From assembly GCA_030627905.1 (NCBI GenBank), contig DAOVRZ010000072.1, forward strand, positions 1 to 30,669: a DNA stretch of 30,669 bases, given 5' to 3'. A program made the position numbers and the translations under genes. Source of the DNA: JAGMES01 sp023128035. Its GTDB lineage: Bacteria > Bacillota > Halanaerobiia > DY22613. Of this stretch, positions 7,019 to 15,401 are shown in pieces (positions within the stretch are counted from its first letter, which is position 1; each line of letters starts with the position of its first letter). The notes under the pieces are model-generated. The model saw nothing but the letters and a program-made list of their open reading frames with translations, did no database searches and was not told the DNA's origin.

Positions 7019-7574
7019 CTACTTATAAAAACAATCTCTAAAAATGCAAATATAATTTTCAACTTCTTTTAAAACTTCATCAAAATCAATTTCTTTTATA
7101 TCAGAATGTTTTAGTTTTTTTAGATACTCCTCACCAATTTTTTCTAATGTCCACTTAATAATACTTAATATTCTTTGAATATCAGCACCATCTTTAAAGT
7201 AAGAATAATCAACCCCTTCAAAAAACTTTGTAAAAGCACCAGATCTCTTCTCTTCTCTTCTCTTCGCTTTTATTGAGGATATCTTTTGCTATTTCTTTAG
7301 AATCATCTAGGTAAATAGAATTAAAAAAATTAAACAAGTGAGGATATTTAGTCATTATTTCGAATTTGACTATAGTAACATCCCTTAGACGTTTCAAAAT
7401 ATCCTTTTCACCTATATCAATTTTATTAGTTGAAGCTTTATTATAACCATTCTCAGCAAACTTTGAGTACATAACCTCACTCCTTCTGGATGCTTGGATT
7501 ATATATATTAACCTTAAACCATCAAATTTATTGACTAAATAGGTCAATTCTATTGTACAACTATCAGTCCACAT
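7019..7574 (-). pseudogene. TetR-family regulator, HTH deletion plus frameshift
   Basis: The minus-strand frame contains FAENGYNKASTNKI, the start of a TetR helix-turn-helix, joined directly to DIGEKDILKRLRDVTIVKFE; the recognition helix and following ~40 residues are deleted. It continues through MTKYPHLFNFFNSIYLDDS to a run of GAAGA repeats, where the frame shifts. The original C-terminal part (SGAFTKFFEGVDYSYFKDG ... IFRDCFYK) then runs in another frame to a TAG at 7019-7021. The 5' end is also unusual, with no clear ribosome site. The gene cannot encode a sequence-specific repressor as it stands. Confidence 0.8.
7245..7265. repeat. Pentanucleotide repeat, four units, at the TetR frameshift
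   Basis: On the plus strand the tract is C followed by four TCTTC units (GAAGA units on the coding strand). The downstream TetR frame is out of phase by an amount that two or five units would correct, and four units do not. The shift therefore most likely arose by strand slippage in this tract. Confidence 0.75.
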
Positions 7575-7601
7575 ATTAAATATACTTTTTCTAGATATAA
7601 G

Positions 7602-8418
7602 CTATCCTTATCTCAGATAGAGCAATTTTAATCCTACCGTTCCATCCTCTTTTAGACAGATTAGAAGATGAAAGATTAAAAGAAAAAAAATATGGTTCAA
7701 CGATGAGTGGAATTGCACCAGTATATGGCGATAAATATTTAAAGAAGGGTATTCAGGTTGGAGAACTACTTTACCCAGATTATTTGAAAGAACATCTTGC
7801 TAGTTTAATTGAGTATAATAATCTGCGTATTCAAGGTATCTATGGTGAAGAACCCATTGATTTTAATAAAACATATGAATGGTTAATGCATTTTGGAAAA
7901 AAAATCAAACCTTATATTGCAACTATTCAACCGATAATAACTACGATGCAAGAAAAAAATAAAAACATCTTAGTAGAAGCTCAACTAGGAGCATTAAGAG
8001 ATATTACCCATGGTATTTATCCGTATACAACTTCCTCTTCCACTTTAGCAGGTTATGCCTGTGCATCAATTCCTGTAATGCCTCAATCTATAGGAAAAGT
8101 TATTGGCATAACCAAAGCATATTCAACCTGTGTTGGTAAAGGAGCTTTTGTTTCTGAAATTATGACCCCACTTGCAGATGAAATCAGAACAAAAGGAAAA
8201 GAATTTGGCGCAAAAACTGGACGACCACGTAGAATTGGTCATTTTGATGCTGTTGCTACTAGATATGGTTGTAAACTCCAAGGCGCAACAGTTATGACTG
8301 TTAGTTGTTTAGATGTATTAAGCGGATTTAGAGAATTGAAAAACTTTGTGGAGTTCCTATTAAATATATTTCCGTTGGGCCAGATCGTGAAGCTTTAATT
8401 GTGCGGGAAGAAGTTTAG
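7602..8418 (+). pseudogene. purA: Adenylosuccinate synthetase, truncated and frameshifted
   Basis: PurA condenses IMP and aspartate with GTP in AMP synthesis. Homology begins at ILISDRA near 7603, continues in one frame through ILILPFHPLLDRLEDERL, GSTMSGIAPVYGDKYLKKGI, the central ILVEAQLGALRDI and GIYPYTTSSSTLAG, and AKTGRPRRIGHFDAVATRYG, then breaks after LDVLSGFRELK. The correct C-terminus (GVPIKYISVGPDREALIVRE) follows in another frame and ends with TAG at 8416-8418, so material is lost around 8340. The N-terminal quarter, with the phosphate-binding GDEGKGK loop, is absent. An ATG at 7703 opens a 231-codon frame, but the product would lack the active site. It faces the purine-riboswitch-controlled gene at 8487. 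Confidence 0.88.
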
Positions 8419-8427
8419 GAACATTAG

Positions 8428-8460
8428 AAAAGAGAGACAAGATGAATTTGTCTCTCTTTT
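8428..8460. terminator. Bidirectional terminator between purA remnant and FAD gene
   Basis: Perfect 13-base stem: AAAAGAGAGACAA (8428-8440) with TTGTCTCTCTTTT (8448-8460), loop of seven. The A and T ends make it effective on both strands, so it serves the two convergent genes. Confidence 0.85.
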
Positions 8461-8486
8461 TATCAAAATTTTTATTTATTAAATTA

Positions 8487-9890
8487 CTACTTTTCTTCAA
8501 TTTTTTGCCCCATCAATACTCCCATAACAGATGCCATCATCAAACCTCTTGTCCAACCACTAGAATCACCTAAACAATATAGCCCTTTAATATTAGTATC
8601 AAAATTCTCATTTACATTTATTTTATTACTATAAAACTTTATCTCTGGACCGTATAACAAGGTTTCTCTACTAGCAAAACCCGGTACAACAGTATTCATA
8701 GCTTCAATAAAGTTTAAAATATTCATCATAGGTCTATAGGGAATAGCAGATGTTATATCTCCAGCTATTGCATCAGGTAATGTAGGTTTTACATTAGACT
8801 GATCTAATTCATCTTGCCAGGTTCTTTTACCGTTTAAAATATCACCATATCTTTGTACAAGGATTTTACCGTTCCCTAGCATATTAACAAGTTCGGTTAC
8901 TTTCTTTCCATATTGGATAGGTTGATTAAATGGTTCTGAAAAATTATGAGAGCTTAAAATAGCCAAATTAGTGTTCTCTGATTTTTTATCTTTATAAGAA
9001 TGTCCATTAACTATGGCTAAATCATTATCATAATTCTCCTGACTAACAAAACCACCAGGATTTTGGCAAAAAGTCCTTACTTTATTTCTAAAAGGAGCTG
9101 GATATCCTATAAGTTTTGATTCATAAAGTACATTATTAACCTTTTCCATAATTTCATTTCTAACTTCAACACGTACACCAATATCTACAGTACCAGCACA
9201 ATGATTGATGTCATGCACTAAACACATTTCTTTAAGCCAGTCTGCTCCTTTTCTACCTGCAGCCACAATTATTTTATCACCAAATAATATTTCTTCATTG
9301 CTTTTGGATTTGGAATCAGCTATTTTTACTCCCTTTGCTACTCCTTCTTCTATAACTAGATCTTGAACCACAGTATTAAATCTAATCTTTATTCCAGAAT
9401 CTATAAGGTAATTTTGAACTTTTAAATATATCTCCTGAGCTTTTTCTGTTCCTAAATGTCTAATCGGACAATCAACCAATTTAAGACCTGCTTCTATTGC
9501 TTTTCTTCTGATTTCTTTCTTTGCTTCACTATTTTCTAATCCCTCTACTTTTAAATCTACACCAAACTCAAGATAAATCTTATCAGTATAATTAATATAC
9601 TCTTGCGCCTTATCACTCCCAATTAATTTTGGTAAATCTCCCCCTACTTCATAGCTTAAAGATAATTTACCATCTGAAAAAGCACCTGCTCCAGAAAAAC
9701 CTGTTGTAATATGGCAATATGGTTTACAATGAACACATTCTTTTGTCTCTTCTTTGGGGCAATGTCTTTTATCTATAGCTCTTCCTTTTTCAATTACTAG
9801 AATGTTTTTATCAGATTTTTGCCTAATCAACTCTAATGCCGTAAAAATTCCTGCCGGGCCAGCTCCTACAATTATCACATCATACCGCAA
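8487..9890 (-). CDS. FAD-dependent dehydrogenase (COG2509 family)
   Basis: 467 residues. The N-terminus is an FAD-binding Rossmann fold (VIIVGAGPAGIFTALEL, residues 6-22), followed by a short cysteine-rich loop (CPKEETKECVHCKPYC), which is typical of the COG2509 FAD-dependent dehydrogenases, and the TTGFSGAGAFSDGKLSL motif. The C-terminus has GLYCLGDSSGWTRGLMMASV, the second FAD-contact motif. Substrate and reaction are not established for this family. I favour TTG 9890, seven bases after AGGAG; the GTG at 9899 overlaps that site. Expression is under a strong promoter, a PurBox-like pair and a guanine-type riboswitch, which ties it to purine metabolism. The facing purA remnant is consistent with this link. 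Confidence 0.88.
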   Translation of the reverse strand: MRYDVIIVGAGPAGIFTALELIRQKSDKNILVIEKGRAIDKRHCPKEETKECVHCKPYCHITTGFSGAGAFSDGKLSLSYEVGGDLPKLIGSDKAQEYINYTDKIYLEFGVDLKVEGLENSEAKKEIRRKAIEAGLKLVDCPIRHLGTEKAQEIYLKVQNYLIDSGIKIRFNTVVQDLVIEEGVAKGVKIADSKSKSNEEILFGDKIIVAAGRKGADWLKEMCLVHDINHCAGTVDIGVRVEVRNEIMEKVNNVLYESKLIGYPAPFRNKVRTFCQNPGGFVSQENYDNDLAIVNGHSYKDKKSENTNLAILSSHNFSEPFNQPIQYGKKVTELVNMLGNGKILVQRYGDILNGKRTWQDELDQSNVKPTLPDAIAGDITSAIPYRPMMNILNFIEAMNTVVPGFASRETLLYGPEIKFYSNKINVNENFDTNIKGLYCLGDSSGWTRGLMMASVMGVLMGQKIEEK

Positions 9891-9934
9891 ACTAATCACT
9901 CCTTACTATAATAGTCTTTCTTTTTTCTATCGAA

Positions 9935-10005
9935 CACTTATAGACTAACTATTTACGGTAGTTTGGTAGAAACATCTAGCCCATATTGCTAGATTTATAT
10001 AAGTG
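9935..10005 (-). promoter_or_regulatory. Purine riboswitch aptamer, guanine type
   Basis: On the minus strand the sequence folds as a G-box. P1 pairs CACTTATA with TATAAGTG; P2 is TCTAGC with GCTAGA around the AATATGG loop; J2/3 reads TGTTTCTACC; P3 closes over the CCGTAAA loop; then UC leads into UAUAAGUG. The base equivalent to position 74 is C, which indicates guanine or hypoxanthine rather than adenine. The preceding base is U where xpt has A73. It lies 45 bases before the FAD dehydrogenase start. There is no obvious intrinsic terminator in between. A TTATAG near the ribosome site could pair with CTATAA from the aptamer end, suggesting translational control. Confidence 0.88.
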
Positions 10006-10042
10006 AACATTTAGTAATATTATTAAAGAAATGTTCGTTTTT
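9999..10042 (-). promoter_or_regulatory. PurBox-like inverted pair
   Basis: Two sites resembling the PurR PurBox consensus face each other: 9999-10011 (11 of 13 matches) and 10030-10042 (12 of 13), separated by 18 bases. Known PurR operators are inverted PurBoxes 16-17 bases apart. The pair lies just downstream of the promoter -10, and the left box overlaps the P1 strand of the riboswitch. This would give both repressor and riboswitch control. Whether PurR exists in this organism is unknown. Confidence 0.45.
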
Positions 10043-10071
10043 ATTTTAACGTAAATTCTACAGAATTTCAA
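10043..10071 (-). promoter_or_regulatory. Promoter of the riboswitch-FAD dehydrogenase transcript
   Basis: Minus-strand TTGAAA (10066-10071), a 17-base spacer and TAAAAT (10043-10048). The expected start falls about 30 bases before the aptamer, a usual leader arrangement. Confidence 0.7.
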
Positions 10072-10263
10072 GGCTTTTCTTTAGGTAATACTTTATATTC
10101 TTTTATTCTCAAAACAAACCTTATATATTTAGTTATTCGTCCTCGTTTCCAGATTTCCTTTATTATTTCCTATGTTTTAACTTTTTTCTTTATATTTACT
10201 GTTGATGGAAGGTTGGGTTCAGTGATTTTATAAAAATTTATTGATAATTTTAACTTTTTTTAC

Positions 10264-10292
10264 TTAACAGTTTAAACAGATTATGATATAAT
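10264..10292 (+). promoter_or_regulatory. Promoter of the DUF3800 gene
   Basis: TTAACA (10264-10269), a 17-base spacer and TATAAT (10287-10292), followed about 40 bases later by the start codon with GGAAGGA as ribosome site. Confidence 0.65.
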
Positions 10293-10332
10293 AACTACAT
10301 AAATTTTTGTTATTAGGGAAGGATGAATTTAT

Positions 10333-11196
10333 ATGGGCAAAAATAAAAAGTATATTATGTTTATAGATGAAACTGGAAGTTCTGTTGTTACTAATAACCA
10401 GCCATTTACTTTATGTGGGGTTATTTTTGAGTTAAAGTATGCAGTAGTAGCTAATAATGAACCATCCTGCCCACTAAAAGATAAGCTAGACGATTTTAAA
10501 ACGCAATGTTTTGAAAATTCAGAAATATTACTTCATCTTGAGGCTATACATAGAAAAAAGGATCACTTTTCCTCATTATCTGATGATCAACGACAAAAAT
10601 TTTATGATAACTTACCTAATTTTTTAACTAGCCTGGATTTCACAATAATATCTATCACAATTGACAAAGAAAAACTTCTACACTATTATAAACCATCCAA
10701 AGATCCTTACGCTATTGCTTTCACTCATATATTACAAAATTATTACTCTTTTATATATAAAAATAATGCAAAATCAGCAAGAATCGTAGTAGAGGGTAGA
10801 GATGATAATCAAAATTTAATCGTTCAAAAAACTTTTTTCGATATTTTTAATAATGGAACAAACCTTTTAAATATCGACCAAACACTTAAAGGTAAGATAA
10901 AAGGATTCATAATGGCTGAAAAAAATGACCCTAAATATAAATATGGTCTGCAAATTGCCGATGTTATCTGCAATCCCTTAAGTAGAGTTCGTAGAGGCAA
11001 ATTTGAGGCAAATCCAACCAGTATTAACTATGGTACTAAAAACAAAATTTTTACAGCTTTAAAGAATAAAATATACACTGCTACAGATTCAAAGGATTTT
11101 AGGAACTGGGGTTTTCAAAAAATTCCCATTACAAAACAAACAAGAATATGGATAGATGACATAGATGACCCACAACCAAAGGTACCAAATAAATAA
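10333..11196 (+). CDS. DUF3800 domain protein (RNase H-like fold)
   Basis: 287 residues. The family has an RNase H-like fold with three acidic positions; candidates here are D12 in YIMFIDETGSS, E154 in IVVEGRDDNQN and D210 in YGLQIADVICNPLSR. These match the conserved motifs of DUF3800 proteins, found widely on mobile elements and presumed to be nucleases without a demonstrated substrate. It has its own promoter, a good ribosome site (GGAAGGA) and no co-directional partner; a perfect 16-base palindrome (11243-11258) and other hairpins follow. It is isolated, intact and probably horizontally acquired. Confidence 0.85.
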   Translation: MGKNKKYIMFIDETGSSVVTNNQPFTLCGVIFELKYAVVANNEPSCPLKDKLDDFKTQCFENSEILLHLEAIHRKKDHFSSLSDDQRQKFYDNLPNFLTSLDFTIISITIDKEKLLHYYKPSKDPYAIAFTHILQNYYSFIYKNNAKSARIVVEGRDDNQNLIVQKTFFDIFNNGTNLLNIDQTLKGKIKGFIMAEKNDPKYKYGLQIADVICNPLSRVRRGKFEANPTSINYGTKNKIFTALKNKIYTATDSKDFRNWGFQKIPITKQTRIWIDDIDDPQPKVPNK

Positions 11197-11242
11197 AATT
11201 TACCTGAGTGAATATTATTTATTATTTAAGCATACTATATAA

Positions 11243-11406
11243 TAAGGATTAATCCTTAAAAGGAGTGACAGAGGGGGTCGAACTATCGACCGCCATAAGG
11301 ACATGTTACAAAACACGTATTTTAAAAGCAAAAATTTATGTTACAAAATTTTAAAAGCAAAAAACCTATGTTATAAAACATAGGTTTTTTGCTTTTAAAA
11401 TACATG
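11243..11406. repeat. Palindromes and a 25-bp perfect hairpin downstream of DUF3800
   Basis: This gene-free stretch holds a 16-base palindrome (11243-11258), a small GC hairpin (11276-11291) and a perfect 25-base stem, 11348-11372 with 11377-11401, around a four-base loop. The arm starts ATTTTAAAAGCAAAAAA. A partial direct copy of that arm precedes it (11319-11335), giving a three-fold arrangement. It may be a strong bidirectional terminator or the relic of a miniature element. No coding is seen from 11197 to 11602. Confidence 0.55.
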
Positions 11407-11545
11407 AAAATCAAGAACTATTCCGACATGTTCTACTTCAAGCTCTTTACTATACATATTTGATAAAATATTTTAAATACCCTAATACTGTAAATAGAAA
11501 TGATAAACTTCACCTTAACCAATTCTAAACCTATAAACAAAATAA

Positions 11546-11572
11546 GCCATAGTGGTTTCACCTCACTATGGC
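11546..11572 (-). terminator. Terminator of the subtilisin gene
   Basis: Perfect stem GCCATAGTG (11546-11554) with CACTATGGC (11564-11572), followed on the minus strand by TTATTTTGTTT. It lies 30 bases after the protease stop codon. Confidence 0.75.
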
Positions 11573-11602
11573 TTTAAACTAATTATTTATTATAATTTGC
11601 AA

Positions 11603-12937
11603 TTAATAACCAACAGCTGCTTCTACAGCTTCATCAACCTGAATTAAACCAGAACCTGTTGCATCACTTCCCCAGAAGTAAGTATCTCCACCCCATGGGT
11701 CTGGTACAAATATTCCACTATTTGGAGCAATATATAAAGCTGTTTCCTTTAAGATGTCTTCAATATCTATTTGAGTTAAATATGGATTCTTTTCTAACAT
11801 CAATGCTGCTACTCCAGCTACATGAGGAGAGGCCATACTTGTGCCACTTAAATAATAATATTGACCCATTTGATCCTGCTCAGCCCATTGTGGCGGATGT
11901 GCTGCTCCGTTAATTGTATATGGACCAACAATCCAGTCCCCAGGAGCCAAAACATCCAAATATTGACCTGGTAATTCACGACTACTGAAATCTGCTACAT
12001 ATACCTGATCTCTAATATCACCTTCAGGCACATCAGCTCTCCATCCATTTAGCCACATTTCTGTCCAACCAACTGCTCCTACTGAGATAACCTCATCATA
12101 GCCACCAGGATATCCCATACCTGCTTCTCCTTCATTTCCAGCAGAAGTTACTACAATAACACCTTGCTCAATTGCATATTGTATAGCTTTTAACTCAGGG
12201 CCACTTGGTTCGCTACTTCCAAGACTCATATTAATTACAATTGGTTCAATGATTTTACCACTAGCGCGAAGATTCGCAACATATATGATTCCAGCAGTAA
12301 CCCCAGAATCATAACCAGTACCATTATTATTTAATACTTTTACTGGAATAATTTTTGCACCTGGAGCCACTCCATCAATCGGCAAATCATAAAGATAATA
12401 ACCGATAACTGTACTACTTACATGAGTTCCATGAGCATGAGTCCCTGTCCATGCACCTGGATTAGGATTTCCTTGAGGATTTAAGAAGCCTACTCCATAT
12501 TCAGTTGCAACTTTCTCTTCTGGAAAATAATCCCTCCAGTTAGGAAGAAGCCCAGTATCTAAAACAGCTACATATACTCCAGTTCCATCAACATCAGTAT
12601 ATGTATTGTTGTGCACAACCTCCACATCAATAATATCTAAATCCCAAGTTTTTTCTCCTTCTTCTACACTTACAACTTCATCACGATATACTCCAAGAAC
12701 TCCAGAGACTGCCTGAAGTTGAGGTATATTCTTTTCTTCAATGGTTAATGCAATCGAATTGATTTCTGGAAAAGTAAAATTCACACTCACAGCTACACCT
12801 TTAATTTCCTTCATAATAGCGTCTGTTAGATCTACCACTTCTACCATAACTTTAACACTTTTTGTTGCCGCAATTCCTACAGCTCCAACACTCACAATAA
12901 GCATCAGAACCATTACCATGATTAAGCTTTTTCTCAT
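11603..12937 (-). CDS. Secreted subtilisin-like serine protease (S8)
   Basis: 444 residues from ATG 12937. Residues 1-23 are a signal peptide ending GAVGIAA; residues ~25-95 look like an inhibitor I9-type propeptide (VMVEVVDLTDAIMKEIKGVA ... VSGVLGVYRDEVV). The peptidase domain has the full triad: D127 in VAVLDTG, H169 in HAHGTHVSS and S367 in SGTSMASPH, with oxyanion N268 in TSAGNEGE. It is therefore probably active and exported. An in-frame upstream extension has no ribosome site; AAGGGG lies 13 bases before the chosen ATG, which is rather far. It lies 75 bases after the outer-membrane-like gene, with no terminator between, so the two probably form an operon. Confidence 0.93.
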   Translation of the reverse strand: MRKSLIMVMVLMLIVSVGAVGIAATKSVKVMVEVVDLTDAIMKEIKGVAVSVNFTFPEINSIALTIEEKNIPQLQAVSGVLGVYRDEVVSVEEGEKTWDLDIIDVEVVHNNTYTDVDGTGVYVAVLDTGLLPNWRDYFPEEKVATEYGVGFLNPQGNPNPGAWTGTHAHGTHVSSTVIGYYLYDLPIDGVAPGAKIIPVKVLNNNGTGYDSGVTAGIIYVANLRASGKIIEPIVINMSLGSSEPSGPELKAIQYAIEQGVIVVTSAGNEGEAGMGYPGGYDEVISVGAVGWTEMWLNGWRADVPEGDIRDQVYVADFSSRELPGQYLDVLAPGDWIVGPYTINGAAHPPQWAEQDQMGQYYYLSGTSMASPHVAGVAALMLEKNPYLTQIDIEDILKETALYIAPNSGIFVPDPWGGDTYFWGSDATGSGLIQVDEAVEAAVGY

Positions 12938-13012
12938 AGCGAGAATACAACCCCTTTCAAAATTTGATTTCACACTCTCAAAGTGTATGAACAAGCTTTT
13001 AATTTTATGACA

Positions 13013-15034
13013 TCATAGAGAAATTATTATTTCAATTTTTCCATTACATTCTTTCGTATTTTCGATATCCCCATTCAGAGGAATCTCACCAAAAAAATTA
13101 AACTTTATATTTTCATTCATTTTATAAACACCATTCACAACCAATCCTAAATTGGATTGGTTTTCACTTTTTGTAATCTCATAAGTCAACATTGATTGTA
13201 AATTCAATTTTGAAAAAAGGTTCAGTTTTACCTTGCTGCTATATTGCTTTATCTTTTCATTCTCTAACCAGTTAAATTGGACTTCCTTCTTTTTGCCACT
13301 AACAGCTATCCGCCCTGATGTGGATTGATTATTTTGATTCCAACGCGCTTCAATTCGGACTGACCCATGATAAAATATCTGAAAAATAAGCTTTTCCTTT
13401 GGCACATTATTTGCTTTTGAATAAACTTCCATCTCTCTTTGATACTTAATCTGTGTATGCAAATTATTCATTAACCGTTTTTTAAAACTAACCTCTTGAA
13501 AATGGCGAAGATATTCTGTTTCTATATCTTCTTCACCCGCTATGGAAATCTCTCCACTATATATTTTGTACTTTAACATATATTTGAGAAAATGATTTAT
13601 CTGATCAGCTTGATCTTCAATAAGGTGAATATATTCAGAATTATATTCTATTAAACTGTCCCACTTGCTATTTTTCCATTTGACCATTGAGTTTAGCTTC
13701 ATATATTGATAATTCAATACAGAAGAACTCTGACTTTTCCATATCTTATCTCCCCCATCAATTCCTAGATTTAATGACCATGGCCCTTGATAATGATAGA
13801 AAAGTGAAACTATATTATTTGTCTGGCCCAAAGGTAAATAAATCAAATCATCTCCTGTATCCTTTTCTTGAAAGACAAGTTGAATATATGAAGTCGGAGT
13901 ACACTGCCAATATCCCTTAATAAATCTGTAACTCTCATAGGTGGTAATCAACTCTGGATTCATCTCAGGATTATCATGATTATACTCAGCCATACTTATA
14001 AAATAAAAGTATGGGTTAACCTGCCATCGTCCTTCCAAAAAATATTCTACTAAGGGAGTTGATTCTACCTGATCAAGCGAACTCCTAAACTCAGATCCAC
14101 AGTAAGTATATCTACCCTCTAGATAAGATTGACTTTCTCCTAATCTAAAGACTCCATCATATGCCCAATCACTATATTTTAAGTCTCCTGAAACCTCTGA
14201 CCAGGCTAACTCATTTTCTAATTTCAGCCATTTAAATTTTTGCCAATCTCCTTTGAAAACACCTATCTCTAATAATCTAGGTGGTAAAAAAATAAAACCT
14301 CCTTCTCTGGGATAATCTTCTACTTTAATCCAATTCACATTTCCATTAAAACCACACCAATCTCCAGATAAGGTTAGTCCACTCAAAACCCTCTCATAAT
14401 TACCCCCTCCAGGTTGATAAGTATAACTGATTTCAATCATTTCATCTTTTTCAACAGGTTCTAAAAAGTTTATCATACGAGTTTGATAGTTGATCTCATA
14501 ATCATCTTCAGTTAATATAATACCATTCTTTTTCAAAATCTCACTTCCAGGAATAATAGGACCATTATGCAAAAAATAAGGACCAGCATTTCCTTGACCC
14601 TCTAGCTCCTCTATTTGATTTAATCCTTTCACCAAAGCCCCCATAGCCTCTACTTTTAAACTCTGGTTAAAACACGAATAACTAATTAAACCTCCTCTTT
14701 GATTCTGATCAAATGATAAAAATTTTCCACCAATATTATGGAATAAATTGTCTCCCAGCTGAATCTCAAGATTATTTTTGGTATAATCTATAAATATCTG
14801 ATCAATCAAATCTCCTCCTGATCTAGCATAAGTCATTAAGTAAAATCCAGGATAAGGTTCACCCTGTAAATACAAAAGATAACTTGGAAGAAAATTTGTA
14901 ACACCTTTTTCACATGTTAATCCCAACTTTACCTCTCCAGAATATACTAGATTTAAATCTGATATAGTTCCACTTTCTATCGCTGGACTTATTAAAACTA
15001 TCAAAAGAAGAAGCATAATGATCAGCTTGTACAT
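13013..15034 (-). CDS. Large secreted beta-rich, outer-membrane-like protein
   Basis: 673 residues with a signal peptide (MYKLIIMLLLLIVLISPAIE). Residues 151-207 contain a module recognisable from diderm surface proteins: GPYFLHNGPIIPGSEILKK, then DDYEINYQTRMINFLEPV and IEISYTYQ. The rest is a long run of alternating polar and hydrophobic segments with many Trp and Tyr residues, as in a transmembrane beta barrel of perhaps 20 or more strands. No TonB plug or peptidoglycan-binding domain is seen. The C-terminus ends in IIISL rather than the usual aromatic residue. It is probably an outer-membrane protein, which would imply a diderm host. The start has GGAAGG 11 bases upstream. Likely co-transcribed with the subtilisin. 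Confidence 0.6.
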   Translation of the reverse strand: MYKLIIMLLLLIVLISPAIESGTISDLNLVYSGEVKLGLTCEKGVTNFLPSYLLYLQGEPYPGFYLMTYARSGGDLIDQIFIDYTKNNLEIQLGDNLFHNIGGKFLSFDQNQRGGLISYSCFNQSLKVEAMGALVKGLNQIEELEGQGNAGPYFLHNGPIIPGSEILKKNGIILTEDDYEINYQTRMINFLEPVEKDEMIEISYTYQPGGGNYERVLSGLTLSGDWCGFNGNVNWIKVEDYPREGGFIFLPPRLLEIGVFKGDWQKFKWLKLENELAWSEVSGDLKYSDWAYDGVFRLGESQSYLEGRYTYCGSEFRSSLDQVESTPLVEYFLEGRWQVNPYFYFISMAEYNHDNPEMNPELITTYESYRFIKGYWQCTPTSYIQLVFQEKDTGDDLIYLPLGQTNNIVSLFYHYQGPWSLNLGIDGGDKIWKSQSSSVLNYQYMKLNSMVKWKNSKWDSLIEYNSEYIHLIEDQADQINHFLKYMLKYKIYSGEISIAGEEDIETEYLRHFQEVSFKKRLMNNLHTQIKYQREMEVYSKANNVPKEKLIFQIFYHGSVRIEARWNQNNQSTSGRIAVSGKKKEVQFNWLENEKIKQYSSKVKLNLFSKLNLQSMLTYEITKSENQSNLGLVVNGVYKMNENIKFNFFGEIPLNGDIENTKECNGKIEIIISL

Positions 15035-15129
15035 AATTTTTCAATCCTTCCATCAGTAAAATATTATATTAATTAATTTATGTTCAAATTCTACTGATTA
15101 TGACTCTGTTTTAAAACGCGGCATTACAC

Positions 15130-15147
15130 CAAACTGCGAAAGTTGTA
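15130..15147 (-). repeat. 18-base copy of the end of element A
   Basis: An exact inverted copy of 2321-2338 (TACAACTTTCGCAGTTTG). No second end is near, so this is a solitary terminus, perhaps a deletion scar of the same element family. The surrounding 15035-15250 has no gene. Confidence 0.55.
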
Positions 15148-15250
15148 ACCTTAAATTATTTCATGTGACAAAAATGTAAGTTTTCAATAGGAATCTGTAA
15201 GGTAAAAAAATTGTATAAACTCTAAAATTACTTTAAAATAAGATTAGGAA

Positions 15251-15365
15251 CTATAAGTGAACTCGTCCAGCTAAAGCTGAACATCGGGGCTTCAGTAGGG
15301 GATTCTACCCCCACTGAAGATTAAAAACAATTCCCACCACTTATAGAAGTGGGGGTCTTAACTCA
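15251..15365 (+). mobile_element. Orphan IS200/IS605 right end with omega-RNA-like hairpins
   Basis: Two strong hairpins in series: 15290-15319 (CTTCAGT and GGGG arms) and 15333-15355 (CCACTT with AAGTGG). Their arrangement and ending (AGAAGTGGGGGTCTTAACTC) are those of IS200/IS605 right ends, where the tnpB-associated guide RNA scaffold is encoded. One frame also reads PAKAEHRGFSRGFYPH then TGA, like the last residues of TnpB. The rest of tnpB is missing. A 9-base inverted pair (15251-15259, 15338-15346) brackets it. A possible promoter, TTGTAT-17-TAAAAT (15211-15239), reads through it toward the ABC genes, so it may now be part of their leader. Confidence 0.6.
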
Positions 15366-15401
15366 AAAGATAAAACTTAAAATCACAGGGAGGAATCTTC
15401 A

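Noticed and set aside
10333..11196. DUF3800 gene considered as a defence system on its own.
   Set aside because: It has no partner gene and the family has no established defence activity known to me; only presence is claimed.
11262..11300. A tRNA-like T-arm pattern on the minus strand (GGTCGATAGTTCGACC region).
   Set aside because: The supposed T stem has several mismatches and no variable or anticodon arm follows; a simple GGTCG hairpin explains it.
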